Shown: positions 1 to 7,472 of the stretch, piece after piece
Position numbering within the stretch: position 1 is the first letter of the stretch
Layout of the letters: the number at the start of each line of letters is the position of its first letter
Origin: Cellvibrio fontiphilus_A
Lineage (GTDB): Bacteria > Pseudomonadota > Gammaproteobacteria > Pseudomonadales > Cellvibrionaceae
Direction: 5' to 3'
Assembly (NCBI RefSeq): GCF_042646205.1
Contig: NZ_JBHRTF010000001.1
Coordinates: forward strand, 186,001 to 250,000
DNA: 64,000 nt
Made by a program: the position numbers and the translations under genes
The notes under the pieces: generated by a model
What the model was told of the DNA's origin: nothing
Database searches by the model: none
Seen by the model: only the letters and a program-made list of their open reading frames with translations

Positions 1-97
1 GATATAAAGCGCAATTAACCCGATAGCAGGGCACGCCAAGCGGCTAGCCCTGCAACAGCCGGCGGTTTGCCGGGCATACCTATCGCTTGGAATATTT

Positions 98-982
98 ATG
101 TCTTCAGCGAAATCAGCCCTGTTAAGTCTGCATCTGGGTGCCTTTTTAATGGGCGCCACCGGGCTTTTTTCCAAAATCATTGAGTTGCCTGCTTGGGATA
201 TCACGGGTTACCGCACCTGGGTGGCCGCCTTGGTATTGTTTGCCTGGGTGTGGTGGCGTGAGCGCAATGTCGCCCTGCGCTCCGCGCGCGATTATCGCCG
301 TATGCTGCTTCTGGGTGCGCTTCTGGCACTGCATTGGGTGACTTTTTTCTATTCCATGCAGGTCGCCAATATCGCAGTGGGTATGATCTCGCTTTACGCC
401 TATCCGGTGGTTACCGTCTTTTTGGAGCCTTGGCTCAAAGGCACCAAACTCGACTGGCGCGATGTAACCAGCGGTTGCCTGGTGTTATTTGGTATTTACT
501 GGCTGGTGCCGGAATTTACTTTCAGCAATAACATGACCCAGGGAGTTATTTGGGGCGTTATTTCGGCAGTGACCTTTGCCGTGCGCAACTTGTTGCTCAG
601 TCATTGGTTCAGCGATCAAACGGCTGCCCGCTCCATGAGTTATCAAGTGTTAATTGTGGCGCTGCTGATGACGCCGGTATTGCTACTCTCACCGCATCAG
701 CCCAGTGCAAAAGACGGTTGGTTACTGCTGTGTTTGGGCATCTTTTTTACCGCTTTTACCCATACCCTGTTGGGCTACTCCCTGCGTTACCTGAAAGCCA
801 AAACTGTCGGGCTGGTTGCTTGCCTGCAGCCGGTTTATGCGGTGGGTTATGAAATTGCGGTGTTACACACCTATCCTGATATGAGCACGCTATTAGGCGG
901 CAGCGTCATTATTGCGGCGGCGATTTATGAATCGGTGCGCGAGCACAGCAAGGCGGCGGCCACAGCAGCCATTAACCTTTGA
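98..982 (+). CDS. DMT-superfamily (EamA) inner-membrane transporter
   Basis: 294-residue, very hydrophobic protein with about ten predicted membrane segments and the two-fold EamA repeat layout: N-terminal half with LLSLHLGAFLMGATGLF, second half starting near GVIWGVISAVTFAVRNL. The family exports or exchanges small metabolites such as amino acids, nucleosides or drugs; the substrate cannot be read from the sequence. The ATG is preceded by a GGAA stretch at a usable distance. It stands alone, with the dioxygenase gene following about 90 bases later. Family assignment is firm; function beyond 'transporter' is not. Confidence 0.88.
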   Translation: MSSAKSALLSLHLGAFLMGATGLFSKIIELPAWDITGYRTWVAALVLFAWVWWRERNVALRSARDYRRMLLLGALLALHWVTFFYSMQVANIAVGMISLYAYPVVTVFLEPWLKGTKLDWRDVTSGCLVLFGIYWLVPEFTFSNNMTQGVIWGVISAVTFAVRNLLLSHWFSDQTAARSMSYQVLIVALLMTPVLLLSPHQPSAKDGWLLLCLGIFFTAFTHTLLGYSLRYLKAKTVGLVACLQPVYAVGYEIAVLHTYPDMSTLLGGSVIIAAAIYESVREHSKAAATAAINL

Positions 983-1074
983 TTATTCGCTCTGGCTAAC
1001 AGCCCGGAGCAAGTAACGGCCCCAGAGTGAGTAACAATCCCAGAGCGAGTCACAACCAAGTGCGAGGTGTTTCC

Positions 1075-1881
1075 ATGACTGAGTTAATGCCTGTGGTTTT
1101 TGTTCCCCATGGTGGCGGCCCTATGCCCTTGTTGGGCGACGCCAATCACCGCGAGCTCACCGCATTTATGCAATCACTGGCTAGCCAATTGCCGCGCCCC
1201 AGTGCGATCCTGGTGATCAGTGCACATTGGGAAGAGGAGGTTGCCAGCATTAGCTATTCACCGGCGCCGGGCATGCTGTTTGATTACTATGGTTTTCCGC
1301 CGGAGAGTTATGAATTTAATTACCCTGCGCCGGGTAATCCCGAGCTGGCAAAACAAATACAACAGTTGTTGATAGCGCAGCAGATTGAGGCGCGGCTGGA
1401 TAACCTGCGCGCTTATGATCACGGTACTTTTGTGCCGCTGATGTTGGCCTATCCTGCCGCCGATATTCCGGTGGTGCAGTTGTCCCTGTTGGCATCGCTT
1501 GATCCTGCGGCGCACATCGCCATGGGCAAAGCGCTTGCGCCGCTGCGTGAGCAGGGTGTGCTGATTCTCGGCTCGGGAATGTCGTTCCACAATATGCGCG
1601 CTTTTTTCTCTAATGACCCCGGCGTGCGCGGCAAAAGTGAAATTTTTGATTCCTGGCTTAGCGACACGCTTACCCACCCGGATCTGAGCCACGCCGAGCG
1701 CGAGCAGCGTTTGGTCACTTGGGCAAACACGCCGCAAGGACGTTTTTGCCATCCCCGCGAAGAGCATTTGTTGCCATTACATGTGTGTTTTGGTGCGGCT
1801 TGTGCAGAGCGCAAAGCGGCCCAGCAAAATTTCTCCGGGCTGTTATTCAATACGGCTATTTCAGGCTACCTCTGGTGTTAA
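1075..1881 (+). CDS. ygiD: DODA-type extradiol ring-cleavage dioxygenase (YgiD-like)
   Basis: 268 residues. Contains VFVPHGGGPMPLLGD at the N-terminus, ISAHWEE around residue 50 and a DHGTFVPL block, which carry the metal-binding histidines of the class III LigB/DODA fold. The family opens catecholic rings such as 4,5-DOPA; the natural bacterial substrate is often unknown. I chose the ATG at 1075, preceded by GAGGTG eight bases upstream. An in-frame GTG at 1027 would add 16 residues that look like non-coding spacer. Cytosolic, with no signal peptide. Confidence 0.85.
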   Translation: MTELMPVVFVPHGGGPMPLLGDANHRELTAFMQSLASQLPRPSAILVISAHWEEEVASISYSPAPGMLFDYYGFPPESYEFNYPAPGNPELAKQIQQLLIAQQIEARLDNLRAYDHGTFVPLMLAYPAADIPVVQLSLLASLDPAAHIAMGKALAPLREQGVLILGSGMSFHNMRAFFSNDPGVRGKSEIFDSWLSDTLTHPDLSHAEREQRLVTWANTPQGRFCHPREEHLLPLHVCFGAACAERKAAQQNFSGLLFNTAISGYLWC

Positions 1882-1967
1882 AGATCTCGCTGTTTCAAGG
1901 ACTTGGCGCATTTTTCAAAAGTTTGGCTACACTCTTTGGATACCAGAACAAAATAGAGTAAGCCACG

Positions 1968-3224
1968 ATGAAAAAAATTCTGATCGTTGAAGACAGCGAT
2001 ATGGTGATGAAAATATTGCGCCATTTGGTGCAAGCTTCATCACTTCCCTACGAGGCGGTGTATGCGACCAGCCTGGCGCAGGCGAGCAGTTTGTATAGCG
2101 AATCCCCCAATGATTTTTTTGCTGCGCTGGTAGACCTTAATTTGCCCGATGCGCCGGATGGCGAAGTGGTGGATTTTACCCTCAGCAAAAAAATTCCCAG
2201 CATAGTGCTCACCGGCTCCTACGACGAAAAACGCCGCGAGCAACTTTTTAATAAAGGCATAGTGGATTACGTAACCAAAGAAGGCCGTTACGCTTACAGC
2301 AAAGCAGTTGCCATGATTCAGCGGCTGGAAAAAAATCAGCACATTAAAGTGTTGGTGGTGGATGATTCGGATATGTCGCGCAAACATATGGTGAATTTAT
2401 TCCGCCGGCATTTATTTCAGGTGATTGAAGCGGTTGATGGTGTAGATGCCATTAAAGTGCTGTTGGAAAACCCTGAGGTAAAATTATTAATCACCGATTA
2501 CAACATGCCTAAAATGGATGGCTTTGAGTTGGTGCGCAACCTGCGCTACAAATACGACAAAACCGATTTGATTATGATTGGTGTGTCCGGTGAAAGTAGC
2601 GAGGCATTGTCTGCTAAATTTATCAAACACGGTGCCAACGATTTTTTGCGCAAGCCATTTCATCCGGAAGAGTTTTACTGTCGCATTATCCACAATATAG
2701 AGTCGCTGGAATTGGTGGAGCAGATCACCTATAACGCCCAGCGCGATCACCTGACCGGGCTTTACCATCGCTCCCATTTTTTTAACGCGGCGCGTGAGTT
2801 GTATAAATCCGCACAGGAAAAGTCAGCTCCCTTGGTGATGGCAATTATTAATATCGATAATTTTAGTGAAATTAACCAACAGCACGGCAATGCCTGGGGT
2901 GATCTTGCCCTTAAACAAATTGCCAGTCGCTTGGCCGCCATGCTGGATCGCTTTTTATTGGCGCGTGCGGATAGTGACGATTTTTTTGTGATGATGCCGG
3001 GGCTTGACCATGAAAAAGCGGCTGCGTTTTTGAGCAAAGTGAAACAATTGCTGGCCGCAGAGCCGATTAATATCAATGGTGATTCGCGCCATATTTATTT
3101 CAGTGCAGGAGTCACCGGGCAGTTAAAAAATAGCCTGGATGAACAAATCACCACCGCCAATGAATACCTGCGGCGCGCTAAAGAAGCGGGCGGCAATATG
3201 ATTGTGGATGATGGTGACGAATAA
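1968..3224 (+). CDS. REC-REC-GGDEF response regulator with degenerate GGDEF site
   Basis: 418 residues in three domains. REC1 (about 1-120) has phospho-acceptor D56 and the conserved Lys at 104. REC2 (about 127-245) has D177 in ITDYNMPKMDG and K229 in RKPF. The C-terminal GGDEF-type domain (about 258-415) begins with DHLTGLYHR. The catalytic GG(D/E)EF signature is replaced by DSDDF at 335-339, so diguanylate cyclase activity is doubtful; a c-di-GMP or GTP sensing or scaffold role is an inference. No partner kinase is adjacent. The gene is followed directly by a strong terminator. Confidence 0.9.
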   Translation: MKKILIVEDSDMVMKILRHLVQASSLPYEAVYATSLAQASSLYSESPNDFFAALVDLNLPDAPDGEVVDFTLSKKIPSIVLTGSYDEKRREQLFNKGIVDYVTKEGRYAYSKAVAMIQRLEKNQHIKVLVVDDSDMSRKHMVNLFRRHLFQVIEAVDGVDAIKVLLENPEVKLLITDYNMPKMDGFELVRNLRYKYDKTDLIMIGVSGESSEALSAKFIKHGANDFLRKPFHPEEFYCRIIHNIESLELVEQITYNAQRDHLTGLYHRSHFFNAARELYKSAQEKSAPLVMAIINIDNFSEINQQHGNAWGDLALKQIASRLAAMLDRFLLARADSDDFFVMMPGLDHEKAAAFLSKVKQLLAAEPININGDSRHIYFSAGVTGQLKNSLDEQITTANEYLRRAKEAGGNMIVDDGDE

Positions 3225-3248
3225 ATATACGCATTCTTTAATGGCAGG

Positions 3249-3272
3249 GGCGCGATTAATCGCGCCTTTTTT
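3249..3272 (+). terminator. Rho-independent terminator after the REC-REC-GGDEF gene
   Basis: GGCGCG / CGCGCC stem with an ATTAAT loop, followed by six T residues, about 25 bases past the stop codon. Confidence 0.9.
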
Positions 3273-3303
3273 ATGTTGAATGGCTTTTCAAAGGCCGCCA
3301 CTT

Positions 3304-4038
3304 TCAAAGGTGGCGCACTTCTTTAATCCAATAAATAGTTGCACCGGCTACTGCAATCGGCGTAACAACAATATTCAGCACTGGCACCATACTGCCTAAT
3401 AAAATAATGGCGCCATAGCTATAACTGGTTAAAGGTTGACTGTTTAAGCGGCGCCGCAGCTCCCGAAAACCCAATTGGTGGTTGTCTGCCGGATAATCGG
3501 CGTATTGCACCACCATACTCCAGCAACCCCAGAGTGCAGCGACAATAGCCGCGATCAGATTTAACCCGGGGATAAATAAACAGAAGCCTAATAAAATCAA
3601 CACCAATAAACCGCGGCTTACAAAATACCAAAGTTTTACCAGTTCACGTTGCAGTGTTCGGGGAATTAATAAACTCCAGGGCTCCTCTGGTGGTGTATTA
3701 CCCGTTAGGTGAGTTTCCACTTTTTCAGCGAGCAGGCCAAAAAAAGGCGCCGCAATAAAATTGGTAATCAAATTAAAGCTGTAGCCATAAACCACTAAAA
3801 AAATAAACGCAACCAGCGGCCATAACAGCCAGGCTAACCAATCCAGCCAATCGGGCGACCAAGCCAAAATCTGGTTAAAAAAATCGCCGAAGGCATTAAA
3901 CAGCGCAGCAGTAATAGCGACAAAAATAATTATATTGATCAACAGCGGAATCAAAATAAAGCGGCGGAAACCTGGTTTGATAATTAATTTCCCGCCCTCT
4001 ACAAAATAATCCAGCGCCTTACCGGGTGAGCCTTGCAT
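3304..4038 (-). CDS. cysZ: CysZ-like EI24-domain membrane protein
   Basis: 244 residues, close to the length of E. coli CysZ. It shows the family pattern: a GKALDYFVEGGKLI-type N-terminus, two membrane segments (RRFILIPLLINIIIFVAI and LLWPLVAFIFLVVYGYSF), then RTLQRELVKLWYF and further hydrophobic helices. CysZ proteins mediate sulfate uptake for cysteine synthesis. Five bases separate it from the upstream rhombosortase gene on the same strand, so the two are probably cotranscribed, although no functional link is evident. Confidence 0.85.
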   Translation of the reverse strand: MQGSPGKALDYFVEGGKLIIKPGFRRFILIPLLINIIIFVAITAALFNAFGDFFNQILAWSPDWLDWLAWLLWPLVAFIFLVVYGYSFNLITNFIAAPFFGLLAEKVETHLTGNTPPEEPWSLLIPRTLQRELVKLWYFVSRGLLVLILLGFCLFIPGLNLIAAIVAALWGCWSMVVQYADYPADNHQLGFRELRRRLNSQPLTSYSYGAIILLGSMVPVLNIVVTPIAVAGATIYWIKEVRHL

Positions 4039-4043
4039 TTAGC

Positions 4044-4649
4044 TTATCCTCTGATATTTGTTTTTTTTTGCATTGCTCCAAGCAAGCTATCACCAACCGC
4101 AAAAATCAAACCGGCAATCGCACCATACACATGGGATTCGACGGCAACCGCCGCAGGAATCAATTGCTGTAGATCTGTCGCTTGGTAACCTGCACTATTT
4201 TCCTGCAGGAGTTTTGCGGCAACCAATAACAACCCCGCCGCACGTATCCACCAAGGGTAGGCGCCAGCGCCTATCAAGCCCACCACAATCAAACCATGCA
4301 GCGCACCAGATAAACCCGCATAGGGCTGGTATTCCGGATTGAAAAAATAAATTCCTAAACCGACCGCGGCACAGCACCAGAGCAACAAGAATAAAAATTT
4401 TCTGATGGATGTCTCCATAAAAAATGCCAACACACACAGCAGCAGTGCGGCTAGATTCATCAAAGTATGAATCCATCCAAAGTGCACAAAGTTAGCGCTA
4501 AGCAAACGCCAAATTTCGCCGGTGGAGACTTGGTCAGGGTATAAGCCGAGCAGAGGAAACAGTGAGCTTTCCACGGCAGTTAGGCTGAGCGTTACTGCGC
4601 TTAATATCAAGCAGAGTCCAAGTGTGGCTGTAATTTTTATTGCGGGCAT
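4044..4649 (-). CDS. Rhombosortase (rhomboid-family intramembrane protease)
   Basis: 201 residues with six hydrophobic segments. It has the rhomboid features HTLMNL near residue 61, GLSGALHG with the nucleophile S114, and the partner histidine H173 in ESHVYGAIAG. The short length and the GLSGALHG block match the rhombosortase branch, which in gammaproteobacteria processes proteins carrying a C-terminal GlyGly-CTERM signal, commonly type II-secreted enzymes. No GlyGly-CTERM protein is encoded in this window. It sits just upstream of the cysZ-like gene. Confidence 0.82.
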   Translation of the reverse strand: MPAIKITATLGLCLILSAVTLSLTAVESSLFPLLGLYPDQVSTGEIWRLLSANFVHFGWIHTLMNLAALLLCVLAFFMETSIRKFLFLLLWCCAAVGLGIYFFNPEYQPYAGLSGALHGLIVVGLIGAGAYPWWIRAAGLLLVAAKLLQENSAGYQATDLQQLIPAAVAVESHVYGAIAGLIFAVGDSLLGAMQKKTNIRG

Positions 4650-4829
4650 CTGTGTTGTGGGGGGAGATAAGTTAAGTGGGCTGCCATCTTAGACTCAGGG
4701 TGCGGGTTGGTGCAAATTATCGGGAGCTTATTGTTCTTAGGTAGAGCTATTTAATGCTTGCTGGCCATGGGTAATCGACTTAAGCTTAGGTGAGACTAAA
4801 TCTGGTCTTTAATCGGTCTTGCGGAAACT

Positions 4830-5099
4830 ATGAACTACACCAATCAAATAAAGCCAATCAGCTATTTAAAGGCAAATGCGGCAGAAGTGCTCGAAACCCT
4901 GACCCAAAGTCGTGAGCCGTTGATTATCACCCAGAACGGCGAGGCCAAAGCCGTCCTGCAGGATGTTGCCAGTTATAACGAAACCCAGGAAACAATGGCG
5001 CTATTAAAAATTCTCGCCCTGGGAAATCGCGATTTGGAAGAAGGTAAGATTGCACCGGCAAATGATGTTTTTGCCCGCGCCCGGAATATTAAAGAATAA
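4830..5099 (+). CDS. Phd/YefM-family antitoxin
   Basis: 89 residues. The N-terminal half (IKPISYLKANAAEVL, then REPLIITQNGEAKAVL) is the Phd/YefM DNA-binding fold. The acidic C-terminal part (NRDLEEGKIAPANDVFARA) would wrap around the toxin. The stop codon overlaps the ATG of the toxin gene (TAATG), so translation is coupled. Antitoxins of this class repress their own operon together with the toxin. The pair opens an accessory stretch running to about 7.1 kb. Confidence 0.88.
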   Translation: MNYTNQIKPISYLKANAAEVLETLTQSREPLIITQNGEAKAVLQDVASYNETQETMALLKILALGNRDLEEGKIAPANDVFARARNIKE

Positions 5100-5425
5100 T
5101 GTCCTTAGCAATCAGTTTTACCGCCGGCGCTGAACGCGATTTATTCAGCATCTACGATTACATCGCCGAACACGACTCCCCACAAAAGGCCGATCAGCTA
5201 TTGGATCAGCTGCAAAAGCTCATCAATAACTTGAGTGAAAACCCAGAGCGCGGAACCTTCCCTAAAGAATTGTTGCAGCTAGGTATTCGCGAGTATCGGC
5301 AGGTTTATTTCAAACCCTATCGCGTTATCTATCGCGCACTGCCATCGCAAATACTGATTTATTTAATTGCGGATGGGCGCAGGGATATGCAGTCATTGTT
5401 GGAGAGGCGGTTGTTTGCAGGATAA
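5099..5425 (+). CDS. RelE/ParE-family toxin
   Basis: 108 residues, typical length for the superfamily. Recognisable blocks are AERDLFSIYDYIAEHDSPQKA, FPKELLQLGIREYRQVYFKPYRVIYR and the C-terminal DGRRDMQSLLERR. The RxYRQVYFKPYRVIYR pattern and DGRRD tail favour the ParE branch (gyrase inhibitors) over RelE mRNA interferases, but the sequence alone does not settle the target. Its start overlaps the antitoxin stop. Confidence 0.87.
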   Translation: MSLAISFTAGAERDLFSIYDYIAEHDSPQKADQLLDQLQKLINNLSENPERGTFPKELLQLGIREYRQVYFKPYRVIYRALPSQILIYLIADGRRDMQSLLERRLFAG

Positions 5426-5471
5426 TTGGGTGTGGGGTGATTGGTCTGTTATAAATTTTTAATCTTGTGCA

Positions 5472-5504
5472 TTACGGCGGCTTGCTTCGCGAAGCCGCCC
5501 TACG
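5472..5504 (-). repeat. REP hairpin, GTAGGGCGG family, copy 1
   Basis: 8-bp perfect stem (5476-5483 with 5492-5499) around an 8-base loop. Read on the minus strand it has the head GTAGGGCGG and the tail CCGCCGTA. It is paired head-to-head with the next copy upstream of the RAYT gene. Confidence 0.88.
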
Positions 5505-5517
5505 TGGTGCGATGATT

Positions 5518-5550
5518 GTAGGGCGGAGTCGCGCAGCACTCCGCCGTAGG
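5518..5550 (+). repeat. REP hairpin, GTAGGGCGG family, copy 2
   Basis: GTAGGGCGG head, 8-bp stem (5522-5529 with 5538-5545) and CCGCCGTAGG tail. The stem bases differ from copy 1 in a compensated way (AGT/ACT instead of CTT/AAG), as expected if the hairpin is under selection. With copy 1 it forms a BIME-like inverted pair just before the RAYT gene. Confidence 0.88.
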
Positions 5551-5573
5551 TTAATAAAAGGAGTTATTGGAGA

Positions 5574-6101
5574 ATGGATTATCGTAGGCTATGGCACCCA
5601 GGCGGCACCTATTTTTTCACTATAAATTTACAACAGCGAAAGAATAACGATCTATTAGTTCGGCATATTGATTTGTTACGCAACTCTGTAGCCAGAGTAC
5701 GCAAGCACCACCCCTTCAAAATTCACGGATGGGTCGTATTACCAGATCATATGCATTGCATTATCGAATTGCCGGAAGGTGATGCAGATTTTGCTATGCG
5801 CTGGCAATTAATAAAATTAATGTTTTCAAAAGGTATTCCAAGGGAAGAGTATCGTTCTGCGGTACAAATTAAGCGCCGCGAACGCGGAATATGGCAGCGC
5901 CGCTATTGGGAGCATTTAATTCGTGACCAGCAAGACTTTAATGCACACATGGATTACATTCACATCAATCCATTAAAGCATGGTTTGGTGCAACGAGTTA
6001 GCGATTGGCCATATTCCACGTTTCATCGCTACGTAACGCAAGGCATCTACCCACATAACTGGGCTGGAGGCAAAGAAGATACATTGCAATACCACGATTA
6101 A
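5574..6101 (+). CDS. REP-associated tyrosine transposase (RAYT, Y1_Tnp)
   Basis: 175 residues with the HUH-type single-strand transposase signature: metal-binding H59-M-H61 in VVLPDHMHCIIELP, and the catalytic tyrosine, most likely Y128, in MDYIHINPLKHGLV. The N-terminus YRRLWHPGGTYFFTINL is typical of RAYTs. These are domesticated, usually single-copy transposases that act on REP hairpins beginning with GTAG/GTGG-type tetranucleotides. Here the gene has two inverted GTAGGGCGG REPs upstream and one directly after its stop codon. An AAAGGAG-type ribosome site precedes the ATG. Confidence 0.93.
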   Translation: MDYRRLWHPGGTYFFTINLQQRKNNDLLVRHIDLLRNSVARVRKHHPFKIHGWVVLPDHMHCIIELPEGDADFAMRWQLIKLMFSKGIPREEYRSAVQIKRRERGIWQRRYWEHLIRDQQDFNAHMDYIHINPLKHGLVQRVSDWPYSTFHRYVTQGIYPHNWAGGKEDTLQYHD

Positions 6102-6102
6102 T

Positions 6103-6133
6103 GTAGGGCGGCTTCGCGAAGCAAACCGCCGGA
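6103..6133 (+). repeat. REP hairpin, GTAGGGCGG family, copy 3
   Basis: Begins two bases after the RAYT stop codon. GTAGGGCGGCTTCGCGAAGC head, slightly imperfect 3' arm (AACCGCC). Its last bases run into GGAGG, which serves as the ribosome-binding site of the next gene. Confidence 0.85.
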
Positions 6134-6143
6134 GGCTCATTCT

Positions 6144-7067
6144 GTGAAAGAAAAGTTAAAATTTAATTTTTGGCGTGACTTGTCTGATGAAGTTAAAAAT
6201 AGGTTGAAAAATTTTGGGTACGCGATTCCTAGTGATTTGGATTTGAGTAATGGTTCCAGTAAATCATTGCCTGACGCAGTACGTGCAGAAAAATTGTTTA
6301 AACATTTCTGTTCAGTGGCTGCAAGGCGCGTTCCAGTTATTAATTACAATGTGTGTTTCTCGGATTTAATTGCTTCTGACGCAGAGAAAATGAAGCGGTG
6401 TGAATTCTTCAAAAATGCATTTGCAAGCGGTATAGATGTAAACCACTTAATAAGCAATAAAGCCAAGATGGTAAGACAGTTTAAACAAGAAAATTTAGAT
6501 CACATGCGGAGCGAGTGGGGTATTTATCATCTCCATTTCGATGAAAAACGGACAGCGGACTTATTATTTATTTATATTAATGGAAATAGTGTTTATTTCT
6601 TGGATATCTTGTCTCATGGGAGCGATACAGATGATGCTGATTTGTGGTGCAATAGGCATCTGGTAGAGGTTATACACTCAAATTGGCCTGAAATCATCAG
6701 GCGGTTTGTTTATACAGATTTGATTGCTGATGATCTAGCTTACGAGAGTCCTGATGCTCGTAAAAATTCAAGAGATAAGAATTCGAATCTTTGGGTACGT
6801 GTATCTGACGGAACAGTATATATGTCATTAGGTGGTGGTTTTGCTGCAGATGGATCGAACTTTCATGTCATGCGTTGTGTTGATCAAATGCTTAGTAAAA
6901 TAGAAGAGATTGAACTTGACGTAAAGGCAGGATATGTAAATATCAGGAAGCAGTTGAATTTTCTGGATTCAGATGATTTAAAGCTCAAGCTCTTGTTTGA
7001 TGAAAATATGGAGCCTTATATTTTCAATAAGAAACGTAAAGCAAGAATATATATTCATAGGGAGTAA
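6144..7067 (+). CDS. Uncharacterised 307-residue protein between REP repeats
   Basis: I do not recognise a named family. It has no signal peptide or membrane segment, so it is probably cytosolic. The most patterned part is 123-190: GIYHLHFDEKRTADLL with H129 and H131, VYFLDILSHGSD with H158, then H172, H178 and NWPEIIRRF. This alternation of strands and spaced histidines suggests a folded, possibly metal-binding or nuclease-like domain (inference only). The start is GTG with GGAGG eight bases upstream, and that GGAGG lies at the edge of REP copy 3. The gene is conspicuously A+T-rich compared with its neighbours and is bounded by REPs, which suggests horizontal acquisition. Confidence 0.75.
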   Translation: MKEKLKFNFWRDLSDEVKNRLKNFGYAIPSDLDLSNGSSKSLPDAVRAEKLFKHFCSVAARRVPVINYNVCFSDLIASDAEKMKRCEFFKNAFASGIDVNHLISNKAKMVRQFKQENLDHMRSEWGIYHLHFDEKRTADLLFIYINGNSVYFLDILSHGSDTDDADLWCNRHLVEVIHSNWPEIIRRFVYTDLIADDLAYESPDARKNSRDKNSNLWVRVSDGTVYMSLGGGFAADGSNFHVMRCVDQMLSKIEEIELDVKAGYVNIRKQLNFLDSDDLKLKLLFDENMEPYIFNKKRKARIYIHRE

Positions 7068-7096
7068 TGGCGGCTTGCTTCGCGAAGCCGCCCTAC
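7067..7096 (-). repeat. REP hairpin, GTAGGGCGG family, copy 4
   Basis: Starts at the last base of the stop codon of the 307-residue protein gene. Same stem and loop as copy 1 (GGCGGCTT / AAGCCGCC) in the same orientation, so the RAYT plus unknown gene are bracketed by REPs. Confidence 0.88.
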
Positions 7097-7114
7097 GTGA
7101 GTAGCTCTCAGAAA

Positions 7115-7147
7115 CGAAAAAGGCAGCCGGTGAGGGCTGCCTTTTTA
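7115..7147. terminator. Bidirectional terminator
   Basis: AGGCAGCC / GGCTGCCT stem (7121-7128 and 7135-7142), flanked by an A-run on the left and a T-run on the right. It therefore works for the gatCAB-PA4642 operon on the minus strand and for anything reading rightwards from the REP region. Confidence 0.88.
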
Positions 7148-7167
7148 TTTTGCATGCGGTGTTTTAT

Positions 7168-7464
7168 TTACTTCGCGCCTGCTGCTTCCAGAGCGGCGGC
7201 ATATTCCTCACCATTGCGGTGGGTTTTTACCACCTGCAAAAAGGTTTTACCTTCCGGGCCTATGGCGTTTACATCTTTGCCGGCTTCAACAAAAAATTTT
7301 ACAAAGGTGTTGAAGTTGTCGCCGAGCATACCGCGATAGGCTTTTTCCAGCAGGTGATAGTCCGGGTTTACGCCGGCGGGGGCAGGGTAGTTTAAAAAGG
7401 TTTTGATGCGTTCATCATCAAAAGTTTCACCCAGTACTTTTTCTTTGTCTTTACGTTGGCTCAT
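7168..7464 (-). CDS. PA4642-family conserved small protein
   Basis: 98 residues from the ATG at 7464 (MSQRKDKEKVLGETFDDERI); a TTG four codons upstream is less likely. The family is known from pseudomonads and relatives, is usually found directly after gatB, and has no established function. The sequence NYPAPAGVNPDYHLLEKAYRG and AGKDVNAIGPEGKTFLQVV have an ankyrin-like flavour. It lies nine bases past the gatB stop codon and shares its operon and terminator. Confidence 0.85.
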   Translation of the reverse strand: MSQRKDKEKVLGETFDDERIKTFLNYPAPAGVNPDYHLLEKAYRGMLGDNFNTFVKFFVEAGKDVNAIGPEGKTFLQVVKTHRNGEEYAAALEAAGAK

Positions 7465-7472
7465 TTCAGTTC

